In this document: positions 1-11,367 of the stretch, one piece after another
Layout: every line of letters begins with the position of its first letter
Position numbering within the stretch: position 1 is the first letter of the stretch
Source of the DNA: Sorghum bicolor
Taxonomy: Eukaryota; Streptophyta; Magnoliopsida; Poales; Poaceae
Length of the DNA: 64,000 nucleotides
Assembly: GCF_000003195.3 (NCBI RefSeq)
Contig: NC_012875.2
Span: forward strand, 17,554,398 to 17,618,397
Direction: 5' to 3'
The notes under the pieces: generated by a model
What the model was told of the DNA's origin: nothing
The model's input: the letters and a program-made list of their open reading frames with translations, nothing else
Database searches by the model: none
Made by a program: the position numbers and the translations under genes

Positions 1-328
1 ACACCTAAATCTAAAGCCTTGCCTAGGTCAAGCTACCCACTCAATGCCCCCTTAACAGTATGGTCAAAGGAAAAACAAAGTCCTAAACTACTCTAGGTGC
101 CCTTCTTCACCATATGGCCCCTAGACCTAGTCTAGTTTCGATGATGTCCAACAATCCTTTGAAAACCAAAACAATTTCCACCATTAAGTCGGCATGAATG
201 ATCTAGTCCATCAATCACCATTACCATGACCTAACATAAATGACTTTGCCTCTACAAAACACACGTTAGTCATAGTAATCAACATTGTCATTAATCACCA
301 AAACTCATTAGGGGCCTAGATGCTTTCA
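1..328 (-). mobile_element. Sirevirus S0, 3' LTR (partial, enters from left)
   Basis: This is the end of a Copia Sirevirus-type LTR, matching the ends of two full LTRs of the same family at 34441-35969 and 53139-54665. On the minus strand the LTR begins TGAAAGCATCTAGGCCCC and is preceded by a purine-rich tract at about 329-345. That arrangement makes this the 3' LTR of a minus-strand element. Only the first 328 bases of the LTR, in coding sense, are inside the window. Confidence 0.8.
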
Positions 329-667
329 GTCTCCTCCTCTTTGGTGATTGATGAGAATAACCTCGAGTATGTTTGAAGTGAGGTTTTCAATTAACTTGGT
401 TTCTATAAGCATGTGACAATAAGAACAAAAAAGATTAGACATGCTTATATCAACCAAGCCTGATATCCTGTATCCTGAAATGTAAGATGTGTGCAACAGG
501 ATACAACAACATAAGGCTCATAAGATATTGGAGTAAGAACATAGGAGCAAAACAAAATGAGCCAAACACATGACATAAAGGATATTATCATAAAGCATAA
601 GTCATGTCTCACAACTATAACAAAAAGTATCTCACAAATGCATAAAGTAAACATGATGCATGAAGAG
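329..667 (-). mobile_element. Sirevirus S0 internal region, 3' part
   Basis: Non-coding internal sequence next to the 3' LTR. It matches 35970-36308 and 54666-54980 almost base for base. It is cut at 667 by the Tat element and resumes at 8732, where a short minus-strand reading (about 8811-8740, DLGGASEWAFGSFV) matches the peptide at 36388-36300. Purine tracts reading GGGGGAG in minus sense recur, as in the multiple PPT-like tracts of Sireviruses. Confidence 0.7.
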
Positions 668-1126
668 TGTCGCCGAAAGCTAGTCGGCAGTTTACCTTGG
701 GGTATACCCATGGTAGTAGTTTATCGGTAGACGGTGCGCAAACTACGAACTCGATGGTGACGCAAGACACGGACAAGCTTTTTATCCAGGTTCGGCCGCC
801 GAGTTGGCGTAATACCTACGTCCTGCGTCTGATTGTATTGGATTGTGTTGAGAGATAATGTGTCCTAGGGGGGTCCCTTGCCCCTCCTTATATAGTCTGG
901 AGGGCAGGGTTACAGATCTGGAAACTAATCCTAGTCGGTTACAATTGCCATTGATAATTCGATATCAATTCCTATTCTAACCGACTAGAATCCTGCTTGA
1001 TCTCCACGTCTTCTTTCCTTGCGCGAAACTTCAAGTTGTCGGATCAAGCCTTGAACTCGTCTCGTAATGGGCCAAGCCTCCTAGCCCAAGTCTAGCCGTA
1101 AGGGTATAAGGGTTTATACCCCCACA
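668..1126 (-). mobile_element. Tat element 3' LTR
   Basis: A 459-bp LTR with TG...CA ends. In minus sense it begins TGTGGGGGTATAAACCC. Only about 30 bp of the partner LTR survives at 8697-8726, with two mismatches over that stretch. The minus-strand start contains the palindrome-like GGTATAAACC that recurs in the remnant and serves as a family marker. Confidence 0.85.
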
Positions 1127-1550
1127 GCTAGTCCCCGAGCACCATGTATTGTGATGTAACACGCCGTCTTGAGCTTCTTCGATCAGTGAGGCTTGACGTA
1201 TCGAAGAAGCAGGTTGTTTGAAGAATGCATGGTGCTCTAAATTAAAAAAGATTTCTTTCCTGGTGAAGTGTGCCCACTTTACTTTTCTGAAAAGTATAAA
1301 CCTCAAAAAAGCAAGCATATTCACCGCAAGGTGAAGTGTGCCCACTTAGTCCCCGAGCCTGGTAGTAGGTGGCGTAGGCACGTGGTGCCAGGGTCAAAAG
1401 AAAAGTCCTTAAAGAAATTTTGAAACTGAGATGCATCGCCAGATGCATCGTACCGATGTAGTCCCCGAGCTTGCTGGAAGGCGAAGTATGAGCCTTATAG
1501 CAAGGTCTAAAAAATTAAATTTACCAGTTCGTCTGCAATTGGATAGACTA

Positions 1551-1970
1551 ATCGACCAGTCCCCTGGTGTACAATAGTATGACGACCAGTCCCCAAGCAC
1601 CAAGTGCGCTCCTTAAAATTCTACGTTGCTATACTGGACGACCAGTCCCCGAGCATCAAGTGCTCGGTGGTCGGTACAGTCTTTGAAGTTCCCAGTTGAT
1701 ATACTGGACGACCAGTCCCCGAGCATCAAGTGCTCGATGGTCGGTACAGTCTTTGAAGTTCCGAGTTGATAGACTAAGCGACCAGTCCCCGAGCATCAAG
1801 TGCTCGGTGGTCGGTGCAGTCTTTGAAGTTCCGAGTCGATAGACTAGGCGACCAGTCCCCGAGCATCAAATGCTCGGTGGTCGGAGCAGTCTTTGAAGTT
1901 CCGAGTCGATAGACTAGGTGACCAGTCCCCGAGCATCAAATGCTCGGTGGTCGGAGCAGTCCCCGGTTTG
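1551..1970. repeat. 70-bp tandem repeat array in Tat element
   Basis: The motif ACCAGTCCCCGAGCATCAAG starts at 1641, 1711, 1781, 1851 and 1921, a strict 70-bp period, with two degenerate starts upstream near 1552 and 1580. Each unit holds the short hairpin GAGCA-TCAAG-TGCTC followed by GGTGGTCGG. Isolated CTAGTCCCCGAGC-type pieces recur at 1127-1480. Such arrays next to the LTR are typical of Tat elements. Confidence 0.9.
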
Positions 1971-2370
1971 TTGACTCCCTACCAATTTTATCTGCTTTTT
2001 TTGAAAAAATTTCCACACAAAGAGTTGACGTGACGAGACCTTCTGACGGGATGTCAGATGGATGCATGAAAAGTTGCGCCTGGCAACTGTACAGCCGCCC
2101 TTTGCGCGGTTTGAGAAAAGGAAACCATCAATTTGTATGAAAACTCCACCGCATTAATTGTCGATAATCATTGAAAACCGAACCGTCGCGTCCGCCGTAT
2201 GGCCCGCCCATTTCCCAAGAATGCGGGAAGTGGGACGGGTGAAGTTGCGGGTTATAAGAGTTCGACAGTCCCGCCTGTATTGCTTACCCTACCATTGCCT
2301 TCAAGCCTTCGACTCTTGCCTCCTACAATCACTCGCATCTTCCTAACTCAAATCCACTTCCTCACCTCCA
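1971..2370 (+). promoter_or_regulatory. Promoter and 5' UTR of the antisense accessory gene
   Basis: Between the tandem array and the ATG at 2371 there is a TATA-like TTATAAGAG at 2251-2259, followed by pyrimidine-rich leader sequence with no obvious uORF in the last 60 bases. The ATG context (CTCCAATGGCG) fits a plant start. The position about 115 bp upstream of the ATG suits a short 5' UTR. Promoter activity is inferred. Confidence 0.5.
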
Positions 2371-5300
2371 ATGGCGAAGAGCGACTCCAAGAAGAGGGCC
2401 GAGCTGATGGCCAAGGAGTGGAAGAAATCTCGCAGCACCACCAAGTCTCTTTGTGACCTCGTCGATATGGGGCTTCTGCACGGCCCGGAGCTCGGCGGCT
2501 GGAGAGCGCCGGAAGGAGAGAGCTTCCCCGACCCCCGTGCCGGTGAGATCGTGGTATTCGAAGACTTCGTTAAGAGGGGTTTTGGGGTTCCTGTTTATCC
2601 CTTTCTTCAGGGTCTTCTTCTTTATTATGAGATCAGGATTTGCAATCTGCACCCGAACTCAATCCTTCTTATTTCTACATTTATCCATTTGTGCGAAGCC
2701 TATGTTGGCATAGAACCGCACTTCGACCTTTTCCGCTATCTTTTTTGTTTAAGAAAGAAGGGAGCAGTTGGAGGCTCCAAGGTTACAGGTGGAGTATACC
2801 TCAACCTTCGTGACGGAATGAAGAATCGCTACCTGCACTGTCCAGGGAACACTTCCTTGACCGAATGGTACAGGAAGTGGTTCTACATCAGGGAGGAACC
2901 GGGCAGCTCCACGTTCTGCGACGTGGGATACATTCCTGAGAAGAGGGTAAGCTGGACCGACCGCTCGGAGTTCGATGGTCAAGTGGCGGACCTCATGAAG
3001 CTGATCGACTGGTCGCGCCTAGACGGGCTTGGCGTGGTCGGCAACTTCATTTGTCGTCGGGTGATGCCCTGCCAGAAGAGGGTGCACTCGGCGTACGAGT
3101 ATGCCGGAAGCGTGGACCCGACCAGGATGCGACCTGAGATCCTGGAGAAGGCGGAGGTACAGCAGCTGTTGAACGAGCTGTTCAACTTCGCGGACGGAGG
3201 CTTCATCCGTGGTAGTGATCGGGTGCAAGCTTTCAAGTTGGGACGACCAGCACCAAAGGTGCGTTACAGATTATTTTGTTTTAGCATTCGTATATCGTCT
3301 GCAGCTGGCTCATCTTTGTTGCTTTTGCAGATCGGCGATGTCGACCGGTGCACTGTTTATGTATCACTGGCACCGGGGATGGAGAATCCTGCGGGAGAAG
3401 ATCCGCCAGAGGAGGACGCTGCTCGGTGTACTCATTACACCAGCAGTGAGGAAGACCAGGCCCGCCCCGTCCCGACCACCGAGGATAGGGTGACGGGGAA
3501 AAGGCCAATGCCCGCGGATCCATCGCCGGCGCTGACGCTGCCGGCAGAGAGCAGCCGAGCGCCAAAGCGACGTCGGTTCGTTCGGATCGACGACGACGAC
3601 GAGGAGGAGGAGGAGGCCGTACCGTCGTTGGTCCGGAGGCCTCATAGTCGTCCGGACAGCGGGCCGACCACTGCTGATCGTGTGGCCGGCGACCCTCCTG
3701 CGCCTCGTGTTGCAGAGTCGGGGGCACAGGAGCCGACTGGCCGGACGAGGAGGAGGTTCACCGCGACCCACCGTCGCTCAGACCTGTAAGTGTTCGACTT
3801 ACGCATTTCGGCGATTTTTTTTTTAATTCCACTTTTGTTCCTTTAGCGCAGCGTCGGATGTCAACCCCGGCCATGCCGCCGGCCAGGGGACAGGTGAGCC
3901 TGTCTGCGCTGCTGAAGACGTGGCGCCGCAGACCACAGAGCAGCCTACGGCTGCAGCCGTGCCTGTGAGTACCGAGGAGCTTCCGGCCATGGCACCGACT
4001 ACGGCGAGCAGCCCGACCATCCCCACGCCGCCCCGAGCCGGGACCGCTTCGACCGCAGGATCCCCGGGTCTGGTCCGGGGGCCAGTAATGCCTGCGACTA
4101 CTACCGGGGGCAATGCAGCGAGGGAGGAGGAAAACCAGGCGGCCTCCGACGATGAGGTGGAGGAGATTGAAGGTCATCCCCGTGATGGCCGCCAACACGT
4201 GTATGTGTGGCGCCAACGCGGGGATCACTTTATCGGGCATGAGGAGCTCGCCGAGACCGAGGAGGCCGCCAGGGTGGAGCGCGCGGCCAAACGCCTCGTC
4301 GACGAAGTCAAGGTAAGCGATTCTTTGTACTGCTGTACATTCTGTGCGTTGTCTTGCTTGGTCGACATATGTTTGCTTTGTAGGGCGCGATGAAAACAGC
4401 GAAGTACCGGAAACGGTGCTTCGACCAGATAGAAGGCGTCGTGGCCGAGAACAAGGCCCTGGCCGCGGAGGTGGACCGGCTGCGGCCGAAGGTTGGGGAG
4501 AAGGTGGCCGAGATGAATGCCCAGGAGGAGCATCGTCTCGAGCTTACCCGTCGCTTGGCCGACCAGTACCGGCAGCGAGAAGGTTAGTCACGCTCTCCGA
4601 GCAGCTTTGTGTAGCTGTGTAATTTGCTTTACTGATCAGGTTATGATTCACTTAGACATGGAGGAGGAGGTGGCGCGGCTCCGACAGGAGAAGGAGCAGC
4701 TCAACCAAGAGCTCGCTGGTGCGCTGGAGTCCGGGCGCCGAGCAGGAGAAGAGTTGGGTCGGAAGGACCGGGAGTTATCTGGTAATACGCGTCGCCTTGT
4801 TATCTGCCGCTTGTTGCCCCCTTTGTTTTTTGATATGTCGAAAATAACGTCCTGCTTGATTTGCAGTGCTCAAGGTGAACGCTAAGAAGCACCTGGATGA
4901 GCTGGTCAACGACCGGGACTCCTGGAAGGTCAATTGTTGTAAGATCTGGAAAGGAGTATCCCCGGTCCTGGATCTGATCAGTCCCGAGCTCCCAGAGAGC
5001 CAGCCCCGCGCGCCGAAGTTGACTCCGGTGGAGAAGGCGCAACGGGCGTGGGACTGGCTCCAGCAATTCGTGAAGGACGCTGGGGAGTTTGCCGGCGCGC
5101 ATGTCCTTAGCATGGTGCGCGCCCATTACCCCTTGGTCGACTTGTCCAGGCTGGAGAAAGGGTACCCCAAGGAGGTCGGCCCGCAGGAGGCGGACGAGCT
5201 TCGGGGTGGTCTGCTGGACTTGTCGTCGACGGTGATCGGCGACATCAATCTGTGCGGAACGGCCACTCCCCCAGACCAGTCGGGCTCAGATAGGTCGGCC

Positions 5301-5408
5301 AGGGAGCTGTCAGGCGCGTCCATTGCGGGAGATGGGCGGTCGACGCCTGCGGTCTCGACCAGCCAGGCGCCGGTGGCCCCGACCCCTTTGTCCGGGCAGC
5401 AGGGCTAA
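2371..5408 (+). CDS. Antisense accessory protein of Tat element ('putative gypsy type transposon' family), six exons
   Basis: This gene runs opposite to the element's pol. The first exon encodes the family core (Pfam 'putative gypsy type transposon', PF04195-like): around residues 70-300 are GFGVPVYPFLQGLL, NSILLISTFIHLCE and YLHCPG-type blocks. Candidate GT-AG introns are 3259-3330, 3786-3846, 4313-4383, 4583-4655 and 4782-4866. Exon lengths of 888, 455, 466, 199, 126 and 542 sum to 2676 nt, exactly 892 codons including the stop, with phase kept at every junction. The middle is acidic and Pro/Ala/Thr-rich with a DDDDEEEEEE run. The 3' exons encode a charged coiled coil (RLRQEKEQLNQEL). Intron 1 is 72 bp and also open in frame, so it may be retained. 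The function of this family is unknown. The ORF is intact although the element's pol is dead. Confidence 0.8.
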
Positions 5409-5512
5409 GCGGGTGATCGACCCGAGCAGTTAGGCCGATAGGGTAGTCTGTAGGAATAGACTAGCGTCTGCCCGTCAGGTTATTTATTGTAAACTTTGTA
5501 TGTGAAGTTTGT

Positions 5513-5518
5513 AATAAA
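5513..5518 (+). terminator. Polyadenylation signal of antisense gene
   Basis: AATAAA lies 105 bp after the stop codon of the antisense gene, followed by a T-rich stretch (GCTTTTGTCATGACTGTTATTTTG). The remaining bases to 5716 show no coding signal and contain the convergent 3' end of pol. Confidence 0.55.
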
Positions 5519-5716
5519 GTTTGCTTTTGTCATGACTGTTATTTTGAGCGCTGTATAATTATCTGTGTGACGTGTCACTGTACTTGACTTTGTAGTCGCT
5601 AAGAGCTTCCGTTGCAGAAGGTTTGCCGAGTTCTGCGTGCAGCAAAGTATAGGCAAAAAATAGAAAACTTTATTATTGACAATTATAAGATATTTACAAG
5701 CGAAAGTTATTAGAAC

Positions 5717-7552
5717 TTATGGATAAAATCGTCGAAGTTTGTCTATGTGCCAAGAGTTAGGCACGCGTGTTCCGTCTGGGTATGCCAATCTGTAGGACGT
5801 GGGTCGTGTTACTTCGGCGACCACGAAGGGTCCTTCCCAGGGAGTGGATAACTTGTGCATTCCCTCTTGGCTTGTTCTCCACCTAAGTACCAGATCGCCG
5901 ACCATGAAGGAACGGTCCTTGACATTCCTGTTGTGGTATCGCCTGACTGCCGCGAGATACTTTGCTGTTCGGAGACAAGAATTCAAACGCTTTTCCTCCA
6001 TGCAATTGATTTCGAGTTCTCTGGCATTGTCGGCTATCGCCTGGTCAAAGTGTTCAATCCTAGGAGATCCGAAGGTTATGTCAGACGGTAGGACTGCCTC
6101 GGAGCCGTAAACCATGAAGTAGGGAGACACTCCTGTGTTCCGACTGGTCTGTGTTCGGAGGCCCCAGACCACTGCCGGCAACTCTTTCATCCATCGACCG
6201 GGTGCTCTGTCGTTCTCGGTGTACAGTCTTTTCTTTAGGGCATCAATGATCATTCCGTTTGCGCGTTCAACTTGACCATTGGCCCGTGGATGAGCCACTG
6301 ACACATATTTTATGACTATGCCCCTGTCATCGCAGAAGTCCCATAATGTGGTGCCAGTGAATTGAGTACCCAGGTCGGTGATTATGCTGTTCGGGATGCC
6401 GAACCTATGTATGATTTGATTGAGGAACTCCACAGCCTTCTCGGAGGTCGCTTTGACCAGAGGCATGTATTCGATCCACTTGGAGAACTTGTCGATTAAC
6501 ACGAAAACAAACTTGAAGTTGCCGGGAGCTGGTTTAAATGGCCCGATCATGTCAAGCCCCCAGCAAGCAAAGGGCCAGGACGACGGGATGGTTTGAATTT
6601 CGTGAGCAGGTGCGTGGGTCCTTTTAGCGAAGAGCTGACATCCCTCGCAGTGCCGGACCAGTTTTTCTGCGTCGCTAACCGCGGTTGGCCAATAAAAACC
6701 TGCCCGGAAGGCTTTCCCGACCAATGTTCTGGATGCGGCGTGATTGCCGCAGGATCCAGCGTGTATGTCTTCTAGGAGCTTCATACCATCATCTTGGGAT
6801 ATGCACTTGAGCAGTACTTCAGAGCTTGCGTTTTTTCGCATGAGTTTGCCGTCGACCAGGATGTAGTTCTTTGACCGTCGAATGAGGCGCTCGTTCTCTG
6901 TTTTGTCCTGAAAGCCTGTCCCGTCCGATATATACTTGTTGAACGGGGTACGCCAATCACGACCACCGGTTGTCGGAGTGGCGTCGTCTATGAGCATTGC
7001 CTCGGTGGGTTCCTTTTCGACCAGGGTAGAGCCTACGCTTGGCTCGTGTATGTCCTGGATGAAAATACCCCGCGGGATCTGGGCCCGAGATGACCCTAAC
7101 TTCGACAACGCATCTGCTGCCTGATTCTTATCCCGGACCACGTGGATGTACTCTATGCCGTAGAAGTTGGTTTCCCATTTGCAAATTTCTTTGCAGTAGA
7201 GATCCATCTTCTCGTGGGTTGCGTCCCACTCCTTGTTGAGCTGGTTGATAACCAGGGCAGAGTCGCCATAGACATAGAGGCGTTTGACTCCCAGCTCAAC
7301 GGCTAGCCTTATGCCGTGCAGGCATGCTTCGTATTCGGCGACATTGTTTGACGCCAGAAAGAGGATCCTAAGGACGTAACGCAGCTTGTTCTTGTTAGGC
7401 GACACGAACAGTATCCCAGCGCCGTTGATGTTCAAGGATCCGTCAAAGAACATTGACCAGTGGTCGGAGACATCGGGAACGGGAGGCTCGTTGAGATCTG
7501 TCCATTCAGCAATGAAATCGACCAGGGCCTGAGACTTGACTGTGGTGCGGCT
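5717..7552 (-). pseudogene. pol: Tat pol C-terminal part: second RNase H and integrase
   Basis: Open from the TAG at 7553-7555 down to the stop at 5717. It opens with an extra 'archaeal/plant-type' RNase H: acidic residues in FFDGS, NVAEYEA, YGDSAL and NQAADALSK. The integrase follows with an HHCC zinc finger (AGSCGNHAAS ... HCEGCQ), then the catalytic D, D and E in CWGLDMIGPF, ITDLGTQF and GQVERANG. A C-terminal GDLVLRWR segment and the end LRRFYP close it. All catalytic positions look intact, so only the upstream stop and the RT deletion make this copy non-functional. It converges tail-to-tail with the antisense gene. Confidence 0.88.
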
Positions 7553-8696
7553 CTAGAACTCCAGGGAAAATGGGCATAATTCCATCGCCCATTTCACGAT
7601 TCTGCCGTTGGCGTCTTTACTGCGCAGAATGTCCCCGAGAGGGAAACTGGTGGTTACCAAGACTCGATGGCCGTCGAAGTAGTGCTTCAGCTTTCTTGAT
7701 GTTATTAGAATGGCGTATATGAGCTTCTGTATTTGTGGGTACCTGGCCTTGGACTCGTTTAAGACTTCGCTTATGAAGTAAACGGGTCTCTGGACCTTAT
7801 AGGCATGACCTGGTTCATCTCGCTCGACCACTATTGCTGTGGAAACAACCCTGTCGGTTGCAGCAATGTAAAGTAGTAGGTCTTCATCGGGCTGAGGCGG
7901 TGTAAGGACAGGTGGTGAAGTGAGAAAAGTCTTAAGCTGAGTGAATGCGGCGTCGGCTTCCTCTGTCCAAGAAAATTTTTCCGACGCTTTCAAGAGTTTG
8001 AAGAAAGGGAGGCCTTTTTCTCCTAGTCTTGAGATGAAGCGACTGAGGGCGGCCATACATCCGGTAAGCTTCTGAATATCCTTGACGTTTTTAGGTGGTC
8101 GCATGTCGAGTACTGCTTTTACTTTTGAAGGATTTGGCCGTATGCCGTCACGACTGATAATGTTGCCGAGCAGTAGACCAGAAGGAACACCGAAGATGCA
8201 CTTTTTGGGGTTTAGCTTCCACTTGTACCTATTAAGTGCCTTAAAAGTTCGGTCTAAGTTGTCGATTAGGGTGCTCGCATCCCTTGTTTTGACGACCACG
8301 TCGTCTACATAGGCTTCGACGAGGTCATCACGAATCTCGTCGTGGAGGCACTGCTGGATGGCCCGTTGATAAGTGGCTCCGGTGTTTTTGAGTCCGAATG
8401 ACATGGTCGTGTTTATTGAGATCAGTGTAATCAACGCACATTCTCCATTCATTATTCTTTTTGCGTACAAGAACCGGATTGGCGAGCCAATCGGGGTGAT
8501 ACACTTCTTTTATGAATCCGGCTGCTAGAAGCCGTGTTATTTCTATCCTAATAGCCTCCTTTATGTCACGAGCGAACCGTCGTAGCTTTTGCTTGATTGG
8601 TCTTGCGGTCTTCGAGACATTTAAGGAGTGCTCGATCAGGTTTCGTGGGACGCCGGGCATATCTGCGGGTTTCCATGCGAAAACGCTCACGTTGTC
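7553..8696 (-). pseudogene. pol: Tat pol N-terminal part: reverse transcriptase (deleted) and first RNase H
   Basis: Minus-strand RT fragments sit in two frames. The upstream part (about 8696-8405) reads through [13 protein letters not shown]. It then joins [13 protein letters not shown] in another frame, so the sequence coding the RT core between these motifs has been deleted, with a frameshift, near 8405. The active-site YVDD is still present ([14 protein letters not shown]). RNase H with [18 protein letters not shown] follows. An in-frame TAG at 7553-7555 separates this part from the second RNase H, which is in the same frame. Gag and protease are absent: the N-terminal end fuses directly to a 30-bp LTR stub. 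Confidence 0.85.
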
Positions 8697-8726
8697 CATA
8701 AGGGTATAGGGGTTTATACCCCCACA
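8697..8726 (-). mobile_element. Remnant of Tat 5' LTR
   Basis: About 30 bp matching 1097-1126 with two differences. It is the outermost start of the 5' LTR in element sense. Everything from there into RT is deleted, yet the TSD at 8727-8731 is intact. Confidence 0.8.
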
Positions 8727-8731
8727 AAGAG

Positions 8732-8885
8732 TAGCACACAAAAGAACCAAAAGCCCACTCACTAGCTCCCCCTAAATCTAACATACTCTCCCTCTCCTCC
8801 TTTGGCATCAAACGCTAAAAACCTAAGAAGCTACAGGTGGAGGTGGAGCGGAGGAGTCACGTGGCACTGCCTCAAAATGAGCTGT
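8732..8885 (-). mobile_element. Sirevirus S0 internal region, continued
   Basis: Continues the sequence broken at 667 and matches 36307-36462. It is interrupted again at 8886 by the B0 element; S0 resumes at about 28013. The sites flanking B0 (GCTGT at 8881-8885, ACTGC at 28008-28012) are one change each from the GCTGC found at 36458-36462. Confidence 0.7.
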
Positions 8886-10126
8886 TGTTCGGTATTTTAA
8901 ACTCAAACAAAAAAATCCGCAAGCGCACGGATACCGATGTAACTTTCACCCGAGAGTATTCCAGAGTATCGATTTTCCACAGGGAACGTGAGTGTACTAA
9001 TTAAGATTCAAGATTGCCCAAGGATAACTATATAATTATTTTTGGTGGGAAGAGAGGAAGTTTTCTGAGAGTTCTCTAGTTGATCTAAGAATCAAGAATT
9101 ACTTCAAAGATTATTTATTTTGGGACATCAGAACACTAACCATAGAAAGAGATGAGATAGGGGGCTAGGAAGCTCTGACTACGGTCCTACAAACACCGAT
9201 CCGAACGAGGTGGAATACGTCGACCGTTAGGGCTGTCACTACCCTAGGGCTACCACAATAATCCGCAGGATTGGGTGCAATTCTAGGTAATTGCAAGACT
9301 AAACACCACGTCTAATCTATTAATTACTACTCTAGCATTATAAAGACTAGAGCACTTGATGCAAGCGGGAATCCAATAAATAACTTGAATGTAAATAAAA
9401 GTTATTAAAGAACTCAGGAATTATGAATTGAAGAACTTGGAGAACGTTTAAGAACGAACCAGTTGCTGCAAAAGTACAATGTTGAGGAAGATCCGACAAA
9501 TCTGGCACCTCCTCCGCTCTCCTCTTCTCTCTCCCTATTTTCTAGATTACAACTAGAACTAACTAGAACTAGAACTAGATGAACTAGAACTAGAAGTAGA
9601 TGAGCTAGAGGGATCTCTCTACTTGGATGAATAATTGAAACCCTAGCTTTGATTGTGTAGAAGAGGTATGTTCGACAGGGGCTAGGGGGGCCTGCTTATA
9701 TAGCCCTTCCAAATGAACGTGGGCCGTCGGATCAAACCGACCTTAATCGCACGGTTCTCCTTGACCCTCAAAGGCAGTGGAGCACGATCCGCGAGATTTG
9801 CCCTGATTGGTCACCAGTGCAGGGCGGGCGCCCAAGGGGGGGAGGGCGGGCGCCCTCCCCCCGGGCCCGCTCGGCCTCCCGTTCGTTCCCCTGGCTTCTG
9901 GAGTCTTCTAGATGATAGAAAATTGGTGCACACGTTAATATCTCTATGTAAACTCGACGTGTGGGCACTTTCCTCCATATTTCCTCATAACCCCCTACAG
10001 AAATAGACAAACACCAAAACTCGTGGAATTCTATTAGATGAAACGCTAATTTTGGATGTTGGTTGCATATAGCTCCTTTTCCAAGATTGGTTGACGGTTA
10101 AATGTGAGCATTAAGGACCGTCAACA
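8886..10126 (-). mobile_element. B0 3' LTR
   Basis: 1241 bp. In coding sense a GC-rich hairpin (stem GGGGGAGGGCG, 2-nt loop, at 9838-9861) lies upstream of a TATA box (CTATATAA at 9697-9704). The homologous LTRs are 26791-28007, 36463-37677 and 54981-56222. Confidence 0.88.
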
Positions 10127-11367
10127 AGCTCCCCCAAGCTTAACCTTTGCTTGTCCCTGAGCAAAGCTAAAATCAGCAAGAAGACAGGGGTTACTTTTAT
10201 GCCTCTTACTACAGAGACCTTAAGTTATCACTAAGGTCCTAAGTGATTGAAAAACAGAACGATCAAGTCAAGCACTATGTCTCTAGTTCTTCTGTCTTAC
10301 CTTTGTTCTGGAGTTTTTTTTGTAAGTTTCCAAAATAAAACTAAGGCATTTGGCTTCTTCTCGAAAGATATATAAGTAGAGCTTTAAAAGTTTTAGCATA
10401 CTTACTTTGCATTTTGCTATGTCAATGCTCGGAGCAAGGGAGAGGAATGTCATACTCCTAGATCAAGACCTTTGACCTTTTTGAAAAGTTTGTCATCTCT
10501 TACTGGCATATTGCTTATTAGAGGGACCATGGGCTATCATTTTTTTCTTTCTTTTTTAGTCTCTCTCTCTTTTTTTTATGAAGTGGGCACCAAGTACCCC
10601 TAATTCTACTGTCGGACATGTGTCCATTTTTTCCACTCAGGTGGGTATCTTTGTACCCCTAATTCTACTTCGGACACTTGTCCATTTTTACCTCTCGTCT
10701 CACTCTTTTTTTTGAATCAAATTTTTGCATAGTCCTATGCCTCTAACGCAATAATACTTCAAAAGAGTGAATCTTTTATATTTTTAAAAAGACCTTGATC
10801 TTTGGAGCATGATAATTCTCTCAACCGAAACTACAAGAATTAACAATGGCTTGAACAAAGCAAGTGCCCACAGTTTTAATATTTATATCTTATAAGACTC
10901 TAGGTATTATGTCAAACGGGATCTCATTCCTTTTTTTCGAATTTTAGATTTTCAAAAGATAAAATCTCCAGAACTCTAGCAAAACTTGGAACAAGTTAAA
11001 TAGTAGCTCAGACCTTCTCATATCATGTTTGTCAATTACCTATACTTGGATCAAACTTTCTTTTTATTTTATTAAAAACTTAGGATTACACAAAACTATT
11101 GTATATTACTCAAAATAAAAACTTTGTTTTGGTTTCATGGTTATGCATTATTTATTTATTTATTTTTGAATACTAGTAAATAAAACCAAGAAAGAAAAGT
11201 AATACTTATCTAGATATAAGTGGGGGTGCCTCCCCCAAACTGGATGCTTGTGGCCTGCATGTTCGGTCTCACTCTTCTTAAAGCTCAAAATCCTGCACAA
11301 CCCAAATAGACAACAAAACTCATGGAGCATGTTAAGGTTTAGGTAATTGTCTAGAGCTTATGAGAGC
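10127..11367 (-). other. B0 3' untranslated region
   Basis: No coding signal over 1.2 kb. The PPT (AAGCTTGGGGGAGCT in minus sense) abuts the 3' LTR at 10127-10141. The shared Athila-type motif lies at 10590-10700: two palindromes GGACA-NN-TGTCC (10614-10625 and 10672-10683), each followed in minus sense by a GTAGAATTAGGGGTAC-type segment. The rest is AT-rich with T-runs. Confidence 0.75.
10614..10683 (-). repeat. GGACA-NN-TGTCC hairpin pair in B0 3' UTR
   Basis: Palindromes GGACATGTGTCC (10614-10625) and GGACACTTGTCC (10672-10683). Equivalent motifs occur in the 3' UTRs of elements C, D, E and B2. Confidence 0.75.

Larger units (their letters stand above)
668..8726 (-). mobile_element. Tat-lineage Ty3/Gypsy retrotransposon, internally deleted
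   Basis: The unit starts TGTCGCC, ends CCCACA and is flanked by a perfect 5-bp TSD AAGAG (663-667 and 8727-8731). The uninterrupted target is visible at 36302-36309. In element sense (minus) the order is LTR remnant, truncated reverse transcriptase, RNase H, a second RNase H, integrase, an antisense accessory gene, a 70-bp tandem array and a full LTR. Dual RNase H plus an antisense ORF downstream of pol is the Tat hallmark (Grande/Cinful/RIRE2-like elements). Gag, protease and most of one LTR are missing. Confidence 0.9.

Noticed and set aside
1551..1970. CRISPR-like array
   Set aside because: Repeats are contiguous 70-bp units without unique spacers, in a plant retrotransposon.
3281..3771. 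Minus-strand ORFs opposite exon 2 of the antisense gene
   Set aside because: Shadow frames of the low-complexity acidic and Pro/Ala-rich region.
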